Shown in pieces: positions 6,770 to 15,344 of a DNA stretch of 47,172 bases (the first letter of the stretch is position 1; each line of letters opens with the position of its first letter). Where the stretch lies: the NCBI GenBank assembly GCA_964586785.1, contig CAZPHS010000013.1:1-47172 (forward strand), read 5' to 3'. A model generated the notes under the pieces. It was not told the origin of the DNA. It was given only the letters and a program-made list of their open reading frames with translations, and did no database searches. The position numbers were made by a program, and so were the translations under genes. The DNA comes from SZUA-584 sp041656035 (GTDB lineage: Bacteria; Bacillota; Clostridia; Christensenellales; SZUA-584).

Positions 6770-7780
6770 TTACTTCCCGTCCGCCTTCGCCATATATTCA
6801 ATAAGGCTGAGCACCTTGCACGAATAACCCCACTCGTTGTCGTACCAGGAGATAAGCTTGACGAAGGTTGGGCTGAGCATTATGCCCGCGCCGGCATCGA
6901 ATATGCTCGTTCTTGAGTCGCCTATAAAATCGGAGGAAACAACATTGTCTTCGGTATATCCGAGTATGCCGGAAAGCTCGCCCTCCGACGCGGCTTTTAT
7001 AACGGACTTAATTTCGTCATATGTCGTTTCTTTTTCAAGGCGCACGGTTAAATCGACGACAGATACGTCGGCGGTAGGCACGCGGAAAGCCATGCCTGTA
7101 AGCTTGCCGTTAAGCTTGGGTATAACTTTGCCGACAGCTTTTGCCGCGCCCGTCGATGAAGGTATAATGTTAAACGCGGCGCCTCTGCCGCCTCTCCAGT
7201 CCTTCTTCGAGGGGCCGTCAACTGTCTTTTGTGTGGCCGTTGTGGCGTGTACCGTTGTCATCAAGCCCTCAAGTATGCCAAAGTTATCGTCTATAACCTT
7301 AGCTAAAGGCGCAAGACAGTTTGTTGTGCAGGAAGCGTTGGACACTATTTTCATATCGGGCGTATATTTATTCTGGTTAACGCCCATAACGAACATGGGA
7401 GCGTCCGCGGAAGGAGCGGATATGACGACCTTTTTTGCGCCGCCCGCAAAGTGCGCGCTTGCCTTATCAACTGTTGTAAACACGCCCGTTGATTCAACGA
7501 TATACTCCGCGCCGCATGAACTCCACGGAATTTGCGCGGCGTCCATAGACGCGAATACGGATACCTTTTTATCATTAACGATAATAGCGTCGTCGGTGTG
7601 GCTTACGGTACCCTTAAAACGGCCGTGAACGGTATCGTATTTTAGCATATAAACCATATACTCGGGATCGATAAAAGGATCGTTTATTCCGACGACCTCA
7701 ATATCGGGGTTGTCCGCGGCCGCGCGAAAAACAAGCCTGCCGATTCGGCCAAAACCATTAATTCCAACTTTAACTGCCAT
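6770..7780 (-). CDS. gap: Glyceraldehyde-3-phosphate dehydrogenase, type I
   Basis: The 336-aa protein has the family's normal length. It catalyses glyceraldehyde-3-phosphate + NAD+ + phosphate to 1,3-bisphosphoglycerate in cytosolic glycolysis. The NAD-binding GxGxxG is INGFGRIGR (residues 7-15), and the catalytic cysteine is C151 in SNASCTTNC. His of TTVHATTATQ and the C-terminal SWYDNEWGYS are present. An aspartate in GINDP near residue 34 favours NAD+ over NADP+. AAGGAGGA precedes the ATG and a TTGTAT-17-TATTAT promoter lies upstream, so it is probably monocistronic and strongly expressed. No pgk or tpi follows, unlike many glycolytic operons. Confidence 0.97.
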   Translation of the reverse strand: MAVKVGINGFGRIGRLVFRAAADNPDIEVVGINDPFIDPEYMVYMLKYDTVHGRFKGTVSHTDDAIIVNDKKVSVFASMDAAQIPWSSCGAEYIVESTGVFTTVDKASAHFAGGAKKVVISAPSADAPMFVMGVNQNKYTPDMKIVSNASCTTNCLAPLAKVIDDNFGILEGLMTTVHATTATQKTVDGPSKKDWRGGRGAAFNIIPSSTGAAKAVGKVIPKLNGKLTGMAFRVPTADVSVVDLTVRLEKETTYDEIKSVIKAASEGELSGILGYTEDNVVSSDFIGDSRTSIFDAGAGIMLSPTFVKLISWYDNEWGYSCKVLSLIEYMAKADGK

Positions 7781-7820
7781 AAATATTCCTCCTTAAAAAT
7801 TATCAAAATATGCTTTTCAT

Positions 7821-7849
7821 ATAATATAGTAAAAAACATAAAAATACAA
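7821..7849 (-). promoter_or_regulatory. Promoter of gap
   Basis: On the minus strand TTGTAT (7844-7849) and TATTAT (7821-7826) are separated by exactly 17 bp in a very AT-rich stretch. The ATG is about 40 bp downstream, preceded by AAGGAGGA. Confidence 0.7.
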
Positions 7850-7880
7850 TATGTCTTTTGCTTAAAGCCTATAACGACCG

Positions 7881-9278
7881 TTACGCCGGATGAATCATAT
7901 TCTCTTTGTCCAGCATGTTAGAATCGACGCCATACTTATAAGACTGCCTGTATTCAAAAAATTTGGGCGCCACCTGAGGAAACAGAGCGTACGATAATAT
8001 ATCTTCCTCCCGCTCCATGTACGGCTTTACAATCTCGCGGTATTTATCCAGCTCGGGCTCAATTTCGTCCGCAGGCCTGTGTGTTATAACGCGGTCATCG
8101 CCTATGCATTTTTTACGTATGTCTTCATCGACCGGCGCCGGCAGCCGCCCGTATTCGCCGCGCAGAAGCGCCTTGCTCTCTTTTGTGACCATCTTATAGC
8201 GTTCGCCGCTAAGTATGTTAAAAACGGCTTGTGTGCCTACAATCTGGCTTGTAGGCGTTACAAGGGGCGGGAAACCGAATTCTTCACGGACGCGCGGGAC
8301 CTCCTCCAGAACGGCGTTAAGCTTATCAATCGCCCCCGCCTTTTCAAGCTGATCTATAAGATTGCTGAACATGCCGCCGGGAATTTGATAAATAAGCGTT
8401 AGCGTGTCCACCCCGAGTATATCCGGCTTTAAAAAACCGTTTTCGGTCATCTTTTTTGCCACGCCTTTAAAATGAGCGGCTATTTTATTAAGATGCCCTA
8501 TGTCCATTCCGGTATCGTATTCGGTGCCGTGCAGCGTAGCGACCAACGATTCCGTGCATGGCTGCGCGGTACCGTTCGCAAGCGGCGAAAGCGCCGTATC
8601 TACAATTTCCGCACCCGCTTCTATGGCTTTTAAATACGTCATGTCGCCGACGCCCGTGGTATTATGAGTGTGAACATGTACGGGCGCTTTTACGGCTTTC
8701 TTTATAGCCTTTACAAGCTCGTACGCTTCGTAAGGTAAAAGCAGGTTCGCCATATCTTTTATGCAAATTGTGTCCGCGCCGAGCTTTTCGAGCTGCGCCG
8801 CCAGCTTAACAAAATATTCTCTGGTATGTACCGGACTTATAGTATATGATATCGCGGGCTCGCAGTGTCCGCCGAACTTTTTGGTCGCCGCCATAGCGCG
8901 GGTCATATTCCGCACATCATTGAGCGCGTCGAATATACGCACAACGTCAATACCGTTTTCGATAGCCTTTTGCACAAACAAATCCACAACGTCGTCCGAG
9001 TAATGCTTATAGCCAAGCAGGTTCTGCCCGCGAAGAAGCATCTGCATCTTAGTGTTCGGCATCGCGGCTTTTAACGCGCGCAGTCTCTCCCACGGGTCTT
9101 CGTTTAAAAAACGCAGGCATGAATCGAATGTTGCCCCGCCCCACATTTCCAGCGACCAGTAACCGGCTTCGTCAAGCATTTGAGCGGCCGGAAGCATATC
9201 GGACGTTTTCATGCGCGTCGCCGCCTGGGACTGATGCGCGTCTCTTAATATCGTATCTGTAATAAACACTTTTCCCAT
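7881..9278 (-). CDS. oadA: Oxaloacetate decarboxylase/pyruvate carboxylase-type carboxyltransferase subunit
   Basis: The 465-aa protein is a DRE-TIM-type carboxyltransferase, as in OadA, PycB and the 5S subunit of transcarboxylase. It carries TDTILRDAHQS (residues 7-17), GGATFD, the biotin-pocket segment IKDMANLL with its carboxylated-lysine candidate, and the metal ligands HVHTHNTTG. It transfers CO2 between oxaloacetate/pyruvate and biotin. It lacks the C-terminal biotinyl domain of full-length OadA (about 590 aa); the biotin is carried by a separate protein encoded at 10555. It is the last gene of a five-gene decarboxylase cluster. Either oxaloacetate decarboxylation or transcarboxylation is possible. 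Confidence 0.93.
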   Translation of the reverse strand: MGKVFITDTILRDAHQSQAATRMKTSDMLPAAQMLDEAGYWSLEMWGGATFDSCLRFLNEDPWERLRALKAAMPNTKMQMLLRGQNLLGYKHYSDDVVDLFVQKAIENGIDVVRIFDALNDVRNMTRAMAATKKFGGHCEPAISYTISPVHTREYFVKLAAQLEKLGADTICIKDMANLLLPYEAYELVKAIKKAVKAPVHVHTHNTTGVGDMTYLKAIEAGAEIVDTALSPLANGTAQPCTESLVATLHGTEYDTGMDIGHLNKIAAHFKGVAKKMTENGFLKPDILGVDTLTLIYQIPGGMFSNLIDQLEKAGAIDKLNAVLEEVPRVREEFGFPPLVTPTSQIVGTQAVFNILSGERYKMVTKESKALLRGEYGRLPAPVDEDIRKKCIGDDRVITHRPADEIEPELDKYREIVKPYMEREEDILSYALFPQVAPKFFEYRQSYKYGVDSNMLDKENMIHPA

Positions 9279-9306
9279 ATATACTAAACCTCCTGATTTC
9301 TAATTT

Positions 9307-10521
9307 TTAGCCGAACAGCGTCAGCAATATGCCCGCCGCCACGGCGGAGCCTATAACTCCGGCGACATTAGGCCCCATAGCGTGCATAAGCAAAAAGTTT
9401 CCCGGATTCGCTTCCTGCCCCACTTTTTGAGACACTCTGGCCGCCATAGGCACCGCGGATACGCCGGCGCTGCCTATAAGCGGGTTTATTTTGCCGCCCG
9501 AAAGCTTGCACATTATTTTACCGAGAAGCACGCCGCCGAAAGTTCCGAAAGCAAACGCAAACAGCCCCATAAACAGTATGCCCAATGTTTGCAAGTCCAG
9601 GAATGTTTCTCCGTTCGCCGTCGCGCCTACAGTTACGCCTAAAAAGATAGTAACAATATTAATAAGCTCGTTCTGAGCAGTTTTGTTGAGCCTGTCGGTA
9701 ACAAGGCACTCGCGGAAAAGGTTGCCGAGCATAAGCATTCCGACAAGCGGAGCCGCCGGAGGCAGAAGCAGCGAAATAAATATGGTAACGATTATAGGAA
9801 ACAGTACGCGCTCCGCCTTGCTTACCGGCCGAAGCTGTTTCATTTCTATTCTTCGTTCTTCCTTTGTAGTTAAAAGCTTCATAATGGGCGGCTGTATAAC
9901 AGGCACCAAAGCCATATAAGAATAAGCCGCAACCGCTATAGGGCCTAAAAGATGCGGAGCGAGCATAGTGGTCAAAAAAATGGCGGTGGGACCGTCCGCT
10001 CCGCCTATAATGCCTATGGAGCCCGCCTCCTTAGGGTCAAAACCTATAAACAGCGCGCCTATAAAAGCGATAAATATTCCAAGCTGCGCGGCAGCGCCCA
10101 GCAAAAGGCTTTTAGGGTTTGCTATAAGAGGCGCAAAATCGGTCATCGCTCCTACTCCCAAGAAAATAAGCGGCGGATAGATACCCAATTTTACTCCCTG
10201 GTACAAATAATAGAGAAGCCCGCCGTTTGCGGATTCCACTTCCATATGCTTTACTATATATCCCGTTCCGTTTTCCAGCGACGTTTCTATAAGCTTTATC
10301 ACTTCTTCCGGCTTTGCCATAAGGTTTGCTCCGGGCAGGTTCGCCAGTATCATACCGAAGGCTATAGGCACAAGAAGAAGCGGTTCAAATTTCCTGACAA
10401 TTGCCAAGTAAAGTAAAATGCACGCCACAATCAGCATAACAAGCTGCTGCCATTGCATTGTCGCGAAACCCGTGCTTATAATAAATTCGGACAGTGCCTC
10501 GCCTATATCAAAACCCTGCAT
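9307..10521 (-). CDS. oadB: Na+-transporting carboxylic acid decarboxylase, beta subunit
   Basis: The 404-aa integral membrane protein belongs to the OadB/MmdB/GcdB family, which decarboxylates carboxybiotin and exports Na+. Roughly nine to eleven hydrophobic segments are visible. The conserved signatures GSIGIIGGADGPTAIF (the ion-binding Asp region, near residue 180) and NFLLMHAMGPNVAGVIGSA at the C-terminus are intact. It lies between the oadA-like and biotin-carrier genes, all on the minus strand with short gaps and good ribosome binding sites. It should conserve the energy of decarboxylation as a sodium gradient at the cytoplasmic membrane. Confidence 0.95.
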   Translation of the reverse strand: MQGFDIGEALSEFIISTGFATMQWQQLVMLIVACILLYLAIVRKFEPLLLVPIAFGMILANLPGANLMAKPEEVIKLIETSLENGTGYIVKHMEVESANGGLLYYLYQGVKLGIYPPLIFLGVGAMTDFAPLIANPKSLLLGAAAQLGIFIAFIGALFIGFDPKEAGSIGIIGGADGPTAIFLTTMLAPHLLGPIAVAAYSYMALVPVIQPPIMKLLTTKEERRIEMKQLRPVSKAERVLFPIIVTIFISLLLPPAAPLVGMLMLGNLFRECLVTDRLNKTAQNELINIVTIFLGVTVGATANGETFLDLQTLGILFMGLFAFAFGTFGGVLLGKIMCKLSGGKINPLIGSAGVSAVPMAARVSQKVGQEANPGNFLLMHAMGPNVAGVIGSAVAAGILLTLFG

Positions 10522-10554
10522 AAGTTACCTCCTTTTACTTTTGCGTTACGCGTT

Positions 10555-10917
10555 TTATGATATAACGGCAAGAACATCTCCGGAGTTTACCGCCGTCCCT
10601 TTAGACACCGGCACGCTTGCGACCTTGCCGGATACGGGCGCGAGTATCTCGTTTTCCATTTTCATCGCCTCAAGTATAAGCAGCACGTCCCCCTCCGAAA
10701 CCGTATCTCCGGCTTGAACCTTAACTTCCCATATGTTGCCCGGCATAGGCGCTTTAATTGTGGTGCCGTCAGTTACGGGCGCGGGCGCGGCCGGTGCGGG
10801 CGATGATGCGGGCGCGGGCGCCGGTGCGGGCGCGGGCATGGCGGAAGCTTTGGCGTCTATTTCCTCAACCTCCACGTTGTAGCTTGTTCCGTTTACATTG
10901 ATTAAAAACTTTCGCAT
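10555..10917 (-). CDS. Biotin carboxyl carrier subunit of the decarboxylase
   Basis: The 120-aa protein has a short N-terminal domain (MRKFLINVNGTSYNVEVEE), an Ala-Pro-rich flexible linker (about residues 26-50) and a biotinyl domain with EAMKMENE. Lysine 86 is the biotinylation site. It shuttles CO2 from the carboxyltransferase(s) to the membrane beta subunit. I chose the ATG at 10917 because GGAGG lies 8 nt upstream. A TTG five codons earlier would overlap that ribosome binding site. Such a free-standing carrier matches GcdC/MmdC-type systems. Confidence 0.95.
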   Translation of the reverse strand: MRKFLINVNGTSYNVEVEEIDAKASAMPAPAPAPAPASSPAPAAPAPVTDGTTIKAPMPGNIWEVKVQAGDTVSEGDVLLILEAMKMENEILAPVSGKVASVPVSKGTAVNSGDVLAVIS

Positions 10918-10947
10918 TGATATGTCCTCCAAATACGTCTTAAAATC

Positions 10948-11382
10948 TTATTTATATCCGCCTAAAGCGCCCGTAGCGCTCCATGCGGTAATATTTGTTT
11001 TTGCTCGTTTTATCGATTTAATAACAATACCGCCGGACGGCGCGCCGACGCTTAAAGCAACGGCGGCGGTTATGGCCGCTATCAGCGCGTCATTTTCCGC
11101 TGTCTTGCAATATTGGTTTGACCGCGCGCCGCTTACCGGCACGTCGGACGACGCTCTCGTGCCGCCGGTTTTTTTGCGGTCTTTTATTCTCTGAAAAAAC
11201 AGTATGGCTTTTTCCGATATTTTGGGGTAAAGCCATGTAATAAATATAAGCGCAACAAGCCCCGTAAAAACTATAAGGAGCCCTAAAACCGTTACGCTTC
11301 CCCCCATTATTGCTTTCTCAAAAAAAGTGTCCGGAATAACCTTGGGCGGAGCGTCGGTAATACTGCTTAAAGCCGCAATCAT
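10948..11382 (-). CDS. oadG: OadG-like membrane subunit (gamma/delta chain)
   Basis: The 144-aa protein has one N-terminal membrane segment (GGSVTVLGLLIVFTGLVALIF, about residues 28-50), a Lys/Arg-rich cytoplasmic part (FQRIKDRKK) and a conserved tail with IAAITAAVALSVG and a final W-S-A-T-G. This is the layout of OadG/MmdD subunits, which assemble the carboxyltransferase onto the membrane beta subunit. GGGGGTG precedes the ATG. The gene lies between the second carboxyltransferase and the biotin carrier. Confidence 0.85.
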   Translation of the reverse strand: MIAALSSITDAPPKVIPDTFFEKAIMGGSVTVLGLLIVFTGLVALIFITWLYPKISEKAILFFQRIKDRKKTGGTRASSDVPVSGARSNQYCKTAENDALIAAITAAVALSVGAPSGGIVIKSIKRAKTNITAWSATGALGGYK

Positions 11383-11393
11383 ATCAACACCCC

Positions 11394-12893
11394 CTAATAC
11401 AGCCGTGTGCCGTGTTTTTTCGGCAGCTTTGATTCACGTTTGCCTGCGGCAAATTCAAGCGCCCCCGCGACCCTCTGGCGTGTTTCGGACGGATATATCA
11501 CTTCATCGACATAGCCTAATTTAGCCGCTTCCCACGGAGACGCGAATGTCTTAGCGTACCGCTCCGCAGCTTGCTTTCTCGCGTCGGAGGGACTGTCCGT
11601 TTCGGGGAACGCGTCACTCAAAACTATAATTGAGGCCGCGTCCGCCGGCAAACACGATATAACGGCGTCCGGCCACGCGAAAACCATATCGGCGCCAAGC
11701 GCTTTAGACGCCATGGCTATATAACCCGCCCCTATCGCGTCTCCCGTGATTACCGTAACGAGAGGAACCGTCGCCTCGGAATACGCGCGCATAAGGTTCG
11801 CGCCCGATTTTATATTAAAAGCGTTTTTCTCAAATCCGGGAGTGTCTGAAAAGGTAACTATAGGAATCCCGAAAGCGTCGCAAAAGCTTATAAAGCCCGC
11901 GGCCTTAGAGCAGGATTCCCCGTTAATATGCAAGCCCGAGGAATTGGCTATAACGCCAATGCTTTTTCCGTTTATACGACCGAATCCCGTTATCACCGCG
12001 GGAGCGTAACATGCTTGGGATTCAAAAAAATCGCCGCCGTCCAAAACGGAACTTACAACATCCCGCATGTCGTACGGCTTGCGAAAATCCTCAAGCCGCC
12101 TGTTTAAATCATCCGCGCATTCAAAAACCGGCGCTTCGGATAAATTGTTATCCGGAAGGTATGAAAGTATCTGGCGTATGTAACAGAACAAATCGTTTTC
12201 GTTCGGACATAAAAAATGCGCCAGTCCGGTTTGCCGCGCATGCATCGCCGCGCCGCCCGCGGTCTGCGTGTCGGCAGGCTGACCGGGCTTGTTGTACGCG
12301 CCGGGCGCAGCCGTATAAATGCCGCTTATGTTTTCCGTCATGAAAACAAAATCACTCAGCGGAGCAAAATAAGCGGCCGTACCGGAGCATTGTCCGCATA
12401 TTGCGGTAATCACCGGAACAACGCCGGACAGCTCCGAGAGTTTGGCGATTATTTTGCCGAAGCTTTCCATAACCGCGGAGCCTTCGCCTATCCTCGCGCC
12501 CATTGAATCTAAAAGACCTATAACGGGTAACCCTGTTTTGCCCGCCATATCCAACAATTTAATTATTTTACGCGCGTGCATATAACCGACCGAGCCGCCA
12601 AGAACCGTGTAATCCTGCGAAAATACGTATACGCCTCTCCCGTCAATTGTTCCGAAGCCGGTTACTACCCCCTCGCCCGGCTCGCTGACTTGTTTTAAGC
12701 CGTCGGCCGCGGCGGAATATTCGGCGAGAGCTTGCGTTTCGACAAAACTATGAGTATCGACAAGCCGCATAATCCTTTCCGTCGCGGTGAGCTTTGAATC
12801 GGTATCTTTCGATTCATTCTGCCCGCCGCTGCCTCTATCCAAAGCCGCCTTTCTTTTTCGAGCCAGTAAGTCAAATCCGCTTTGTTCGCCCAT
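11394..12893 (-). CDS. mmdA: Acyl-CoA carboxyltransferase (methylmalonyl-CoA decarboxylase alpha/PCC beta-like), divergent
   Basis: The 499-aa protein has two crotonase-like halves, as in MmdA, PccB and the 12S subunit of transcarboxylase. Recognisable parts are GVVTGFGTIDGR, VFSQDYTVLGGSVG, IPIVTFSDTPGF and the C-terminal ASPWEAAKLGYVDEVI-P-ETR. Two normally conserved glycine motifs are changed: SGGARIQEG reads SMGARIGEG, and GGAY/IAVMG reads GAGY/ISCLP. This could alter the oxyanion pockets or the acyl-CoA preference. I chose the ATG at 12893 because ACGGAGG precedes it; the longer frame from 12986 would add a non-conserved hydrophobic leader. As the first gene of the cluster it probably shares the biotin carrier and beta subunit with the oadA-like protein. 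Confidence 0.85.
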   Translation of the reverse strand: MGEQSGFDLLARKRKAALDRGSGGQNESKDTDSKLTATERIMRLVDTHSFVETQALAEYSAAADGLKQVSEPGEGVVTGFGTIDGRGVYVFSQDYTVLGGSVGYMHARKIIKLLDMAGKTGLPVIGLLDSMGARIGEGSAVMESFGKIIAKLSELSGVVPVITAICGQCSGTAAYFAPLSDFVFMTENISGIYTAAPGAYNKPGQPADTQTAGGAAMHARQTGLAHFLCPNENDLFCYIRQILSYLPDNNLSEAPVFECADDLNRRLEDFRKPYDMRDVVSSVLDGGDFFESQACYAPAVITGFGRINGKSIGVIANSSGLHINGESCSKAAGFISFCDAFGIPIVTFSDTPGFEKNAFNIKSGANLMRAYSEATVPLVTVITGDAIGAGYIAMASKALGADMVFAWPDAVISCLPADAASIIVLSDAFPETDSPSDARKQAAERYAKTFASPWEAAKLGYVDEVIYPSETRQRVAGALEFAAGKRESKLPKKHGTRLY

Positions 12894-13056
12894 AAAGTAA
12901 AAACCTCCGTAAAAATTGTATGTAAACCGCCGTATAAAAAAACAGCCGGTTAAAAACATCAACTTACCCCATATTCGGTATTCCACACAAAACTACTTTA
13001 TCCTTTAAAAAAAAATTAAATAGTTCATTTTTTCACAATTTGTTAATAAAACAGAT

Positions 13057-13776
13057 TTAAACTCCGTCGGGCATCACGCCTATATTATTAAAATCCTTAA
13101 TCTGCATATGACGCCATTGCCCGGGCGCAAGGCCGTCTACTCTAAGCTCTCCTATAGCAACTCTTTTAAGGCTCTTAACCCGGCAGCCTATGCTTTCGAA
13201 CATTTTTTTAACCTGCCGGTTTCTTCCCTCGTGTATGGTAATGCAGACATCGGTTGTTGTTTTGCTTTTCGATATCAGCTCAACCTCCGCCCGCGCCGTT
13301 ACCCTGCCGTCTATATCAACACCTTTGCGCAAAAGCTTAACGCCTGCATTATCTATTTTACCGCTTACAACCGCGTTATAAGTTTTGTTTACCTTTTGGC
13401 TCGGATGAATACAGCGGTTTGCAAAATCGCCGTCGTTGGTAAGCAATAATAAACCTTCGGTATCATAATCAAGGCGTCCCACGGGAAACACCCTCGCGTT
13501 TATGTTGCCTAAAATATCAATAACCGTTTTCCTGCCCCTCTTATCGCCGCAGGCGCAAAGCACACCCGCCGGTTTATTGAGCATTATATAAACCTTTTTT
13601 TCCTCCGGATGTATCTTTTTTCCGTCAACCCGCACCGCGTTTGAATCGGGGTTTATATCAATTGCGGGGTTTGTAACTTTATCGCCGTTAATGCTGACCC
13701 TTCCAGAAAAGATAAGAGCGTCCGCCCCGCGCCGCGAACAAATGCCGCAGTATGCTATATATTTATTTAACCTCAC
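13057..13776 (-). CDS. rluB: 23S rRNA pseudouridine synthase, RsuA/RluB family
   Basis: The 239-aa protein has an N-terminal S4 RNA-binding domain (RLNKYIAYCGICSRRGADALI) and the catalytic domain with GRLDYDTEGLLLLTNDG, whose Asp is the nucleophile. KPAGV and HEGRNRQVKKM are the other family motifs. It isomerises uridine in rRNA, most likely U2605 of 23S rRNA as in RluB; RsuA or RluE specificity cannot be excluded from sequence. It lies 16 bp after the carboxypeptidase gene at the end of the scpAB-containing run, as in other Firmicutes. The usual spmA and spmB genes are absent between them. Confidence 0.93.
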   Translation of the reverse strand: MRLNKYIAYCGICSRRGADALIFSGRVSINGDKVTNPAIDINPDSNAVRVDGKKIHPEEKKVYIMLNKPAGVLCACGDKRGRKTVIDILGNINARVFPVGRLDYDTEGLLLLTNDGDFANRCIHPSQKVNKTYNAVVSGKIDNAGVKLLRKGVDIDGRVTARAEVELISKSKTTTDVCITIHEGRNRQVKKMFESIGCRVKSLKRVAIGELRVDGLAPGQWRHMQIKDFNNIGVMPDGV

Positions 13777-13792
13777 TTGCCGCCTCCCTGTA

Positions 13793-14944
13793 TTAAAACT
13801 TAAGCACCCGTGTATTTAACCAAAAATCAAGCAATCTTAAAAGATTGAACTGATAAGAATTATCTTTTATAGAAACGGCGGAGCACAACGGAACGGAGCA
13901 TATTTTTCGGCGCTCCAGATATACGTCAATATATCCCGCCCGCTGCCCCGTATATACGGGAGCGCGAACCGTCTCTTCCATGATAACCCGTTTCTCTATT
14001 TTTTCATATTCTTCATCCGTAAGCGGAAAATAAACGTCCTTTTGCGGATAAACGTCGAAGCTGTCCAGCATACCGTTTTTAACCGCAACACTGCCCGCCG
14101 GCTTGTCTTTTTCAACAAGCAGCCGGTTTTTATAATTATCAAAACCGCGGTTTAATATCGCCATGCAATCGTCGAACATATCGGGAGCGTCCAGCGCGAC
14201 GGCGATAAGCTGCATTCCGTCACGCTCCGCCGCGGCGGCAAGGCAGCGTCCCGCGGCCTTGGTATAGCCTGTTTTTATACCGTTGCCCCCTTCATAATTC
14301 CACAGTATTTTGTTTTTGTTTTTTACCACCCTGTTCCATTCATGCCCTTCCCAGGGAAGCGTTTTATATTGTGTTTTAACAATTTCACAGAAATATTTAT
14401 TGTTCATCGCATAAGCCGAAATAAGCGCGAGATCATACGCGGTCGTATAATGATCTTTTGCCGGCAAACCGTTCGGGTTGGCAAAATGAGTGTTATAAGC
14501 GCCAATTTTCTGCGCCGTTTGATTCATCATGCCGACGAAACCTTCCACGCTGCCGCCTATATGCTCCGCTATGGCGACAGCCGCGTCGTTGCCGGACGCG
14601 AGCATAAGCCCAAACAGCATATCGGACAAAGACATGCGCTCCCCCTCCGAAAGCCAAATGGACGAGCCTTCGACGCCGCTGGCGTTTTTGCCCGCCACTA
14701 CGGTGTCTTTAACACTGCCGTGCTCAAGAGCCACAATAGCGGTCATTATTTTTGTTGTCGACGCCATAGGCATTTTTTCAAAAGCGTTCTTCTCGTAAAG
14801 CAAGCGGCCGGTAGAGGCTTCTATCAATACCGCGGATTTTGCGGATATACTGATATTCTCCGCCTTTGATTCAACAGTATTATACGTGAATACGGCCGTA
14901 AAAACCATAATAAGCGCAGCAATATACGCGATAATTTTATTCAA
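13793..14944 (-). CDS. D-alanyl-D-alanine carboxypeptidase (PBP5/DacB/DacF family)
   Basis: The 383-aa protein has an N-terminal signal peptide (hydrophobic residues 4-22). The serine peptidase S11 motifs are complete: S62-TTK65, S117-G-N119 and K224-T-G226. It removes the terminal D-Ala from peptidoglycan stem peptides outside the membrane. The C-terminal 100 residues resemble the PBP5 beta-rich domain, but I see no clear amphipathic anchor helix; the end is LLDFWLNTRVLKF. Genes around it (scpAB, ytfJ, rluB) match the neighbourhood of the sporulation-linked dacB of Bacillus, so a role in cortex maturation is plausible but not shown. Confidence 0.93.
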   Translation of the reverse strand: MNKIIAYIAALIMVFTAVFTYNTVESKAENISISAKSAVLIEASTGRLLYEKNAFEKMPMASTTKIMTAIVALEHGSVKDTVVAGKNASGVEGSSIWLSEGERMSLSDMLFGLMLASGNDAAVAIAEHIGGSVEGFVGMMNQTAQKIGAYNTHFANPNGLPAKDHYTTAYDLALISAYAMNNKYFCEIVKTQYKTLPWEGHEWNRVVKNKNKILWNYEGGNGIKTGYTKAAGRCLAAAAERDGMQLIAVALDAPDMFDDCMAILNRGFDNYKNRLLVEKDKPAGSVAVKNGMLDSFDVYPQKDVYFPLTDEEYEKIEKRVIMEETVRAPVYTGQRAGYIDVYLERRKICSVPLCSAVSIKDNSYQFNLLRLLDFWLNTRVLKF

Positions 14945-14947
14945 AAC

Positions 14948-15337
14948 TTATTCCACCTCTTGAGAGCGGCAGCGCTTTAAAGCGTCTTTTATTTCCACAA
15001 TAAACTGCGGAACAGATTCGATAACATGTTCCAAAAGTGTTTTGCCGCTTACTGATAATAGCTCGACATGCTCTTCGTCCACAACAAGAAACCCTATAGG
15101 ATTTATGGACACTCCGGAGCCCGCGCCTCCCGAAAACGGGAACTTAGCCTGCTGCGCGTCTCCCGTGGCCTCTCCGTATTCTCCGCCGCCCGCCACGAAG
15201 CCGAAGCAAACCCTTGATATGGGTATTACCGTCGAACCGTTTGTGGATATAACAGGGTCTCCTATTACTGTATTCACATCCACCATTTCTTTGATTTCAC
15301 TCATAGCTGTCTGCATAATGTTTTCAATAGGATGCAT
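14948..15337 (-). CDS. ytfJ: GerW/YtfJ family sporulation protein
   Basis: The 129-aa protein is the full family length. The pattern is IENIMQTAM, MVDVNTVIGDPV, a Val-rich strand (STVIPISRVCFGFVAGGGEY), the Gly-rich GGAGSGVSINPIGFLVV and a final acidic helix. In Bacillus this protein is made under forespore control and affects spore germination; its biochemical activity is unknown. It lies 8 bp after the DUF2953 gene and 3 bp before the carboxypeptidase gene, so the three are co-transcribed. Confidence 0.93.
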   Translation of the reverse strand: MHPIENIMQTAMSEIKEMVDVNTVIGDPVISTNGSTVIPISRVCFGFVAGGGEYGEATGDAQQAKFPFSGGAGSGVSINPIGFLVVDEEHVELLSVSGKTLLEHVIESVPQFIVEIKDALKRCRSQEVE

Positions 15338-15344
15338 AAAAACT

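Noticed and set aside
6837..7628. 263-codon plus-strand frame antisense to gap
   Set aside because: It is the mirror of the gap coding sequence; no ribosome binding site or recognisable domain, while the gap reading is unambiguous.
7780..7850. Rex site at the gap promoter
   Set aside because: Only one half-site (TTGATAA) is visible; the second half does not match.
10918..10932. TTG start five codons upstream for the biotin carrier
   Set aside because: This TTG would overlap the GGAGG that is well placed for the ATG at 10917.
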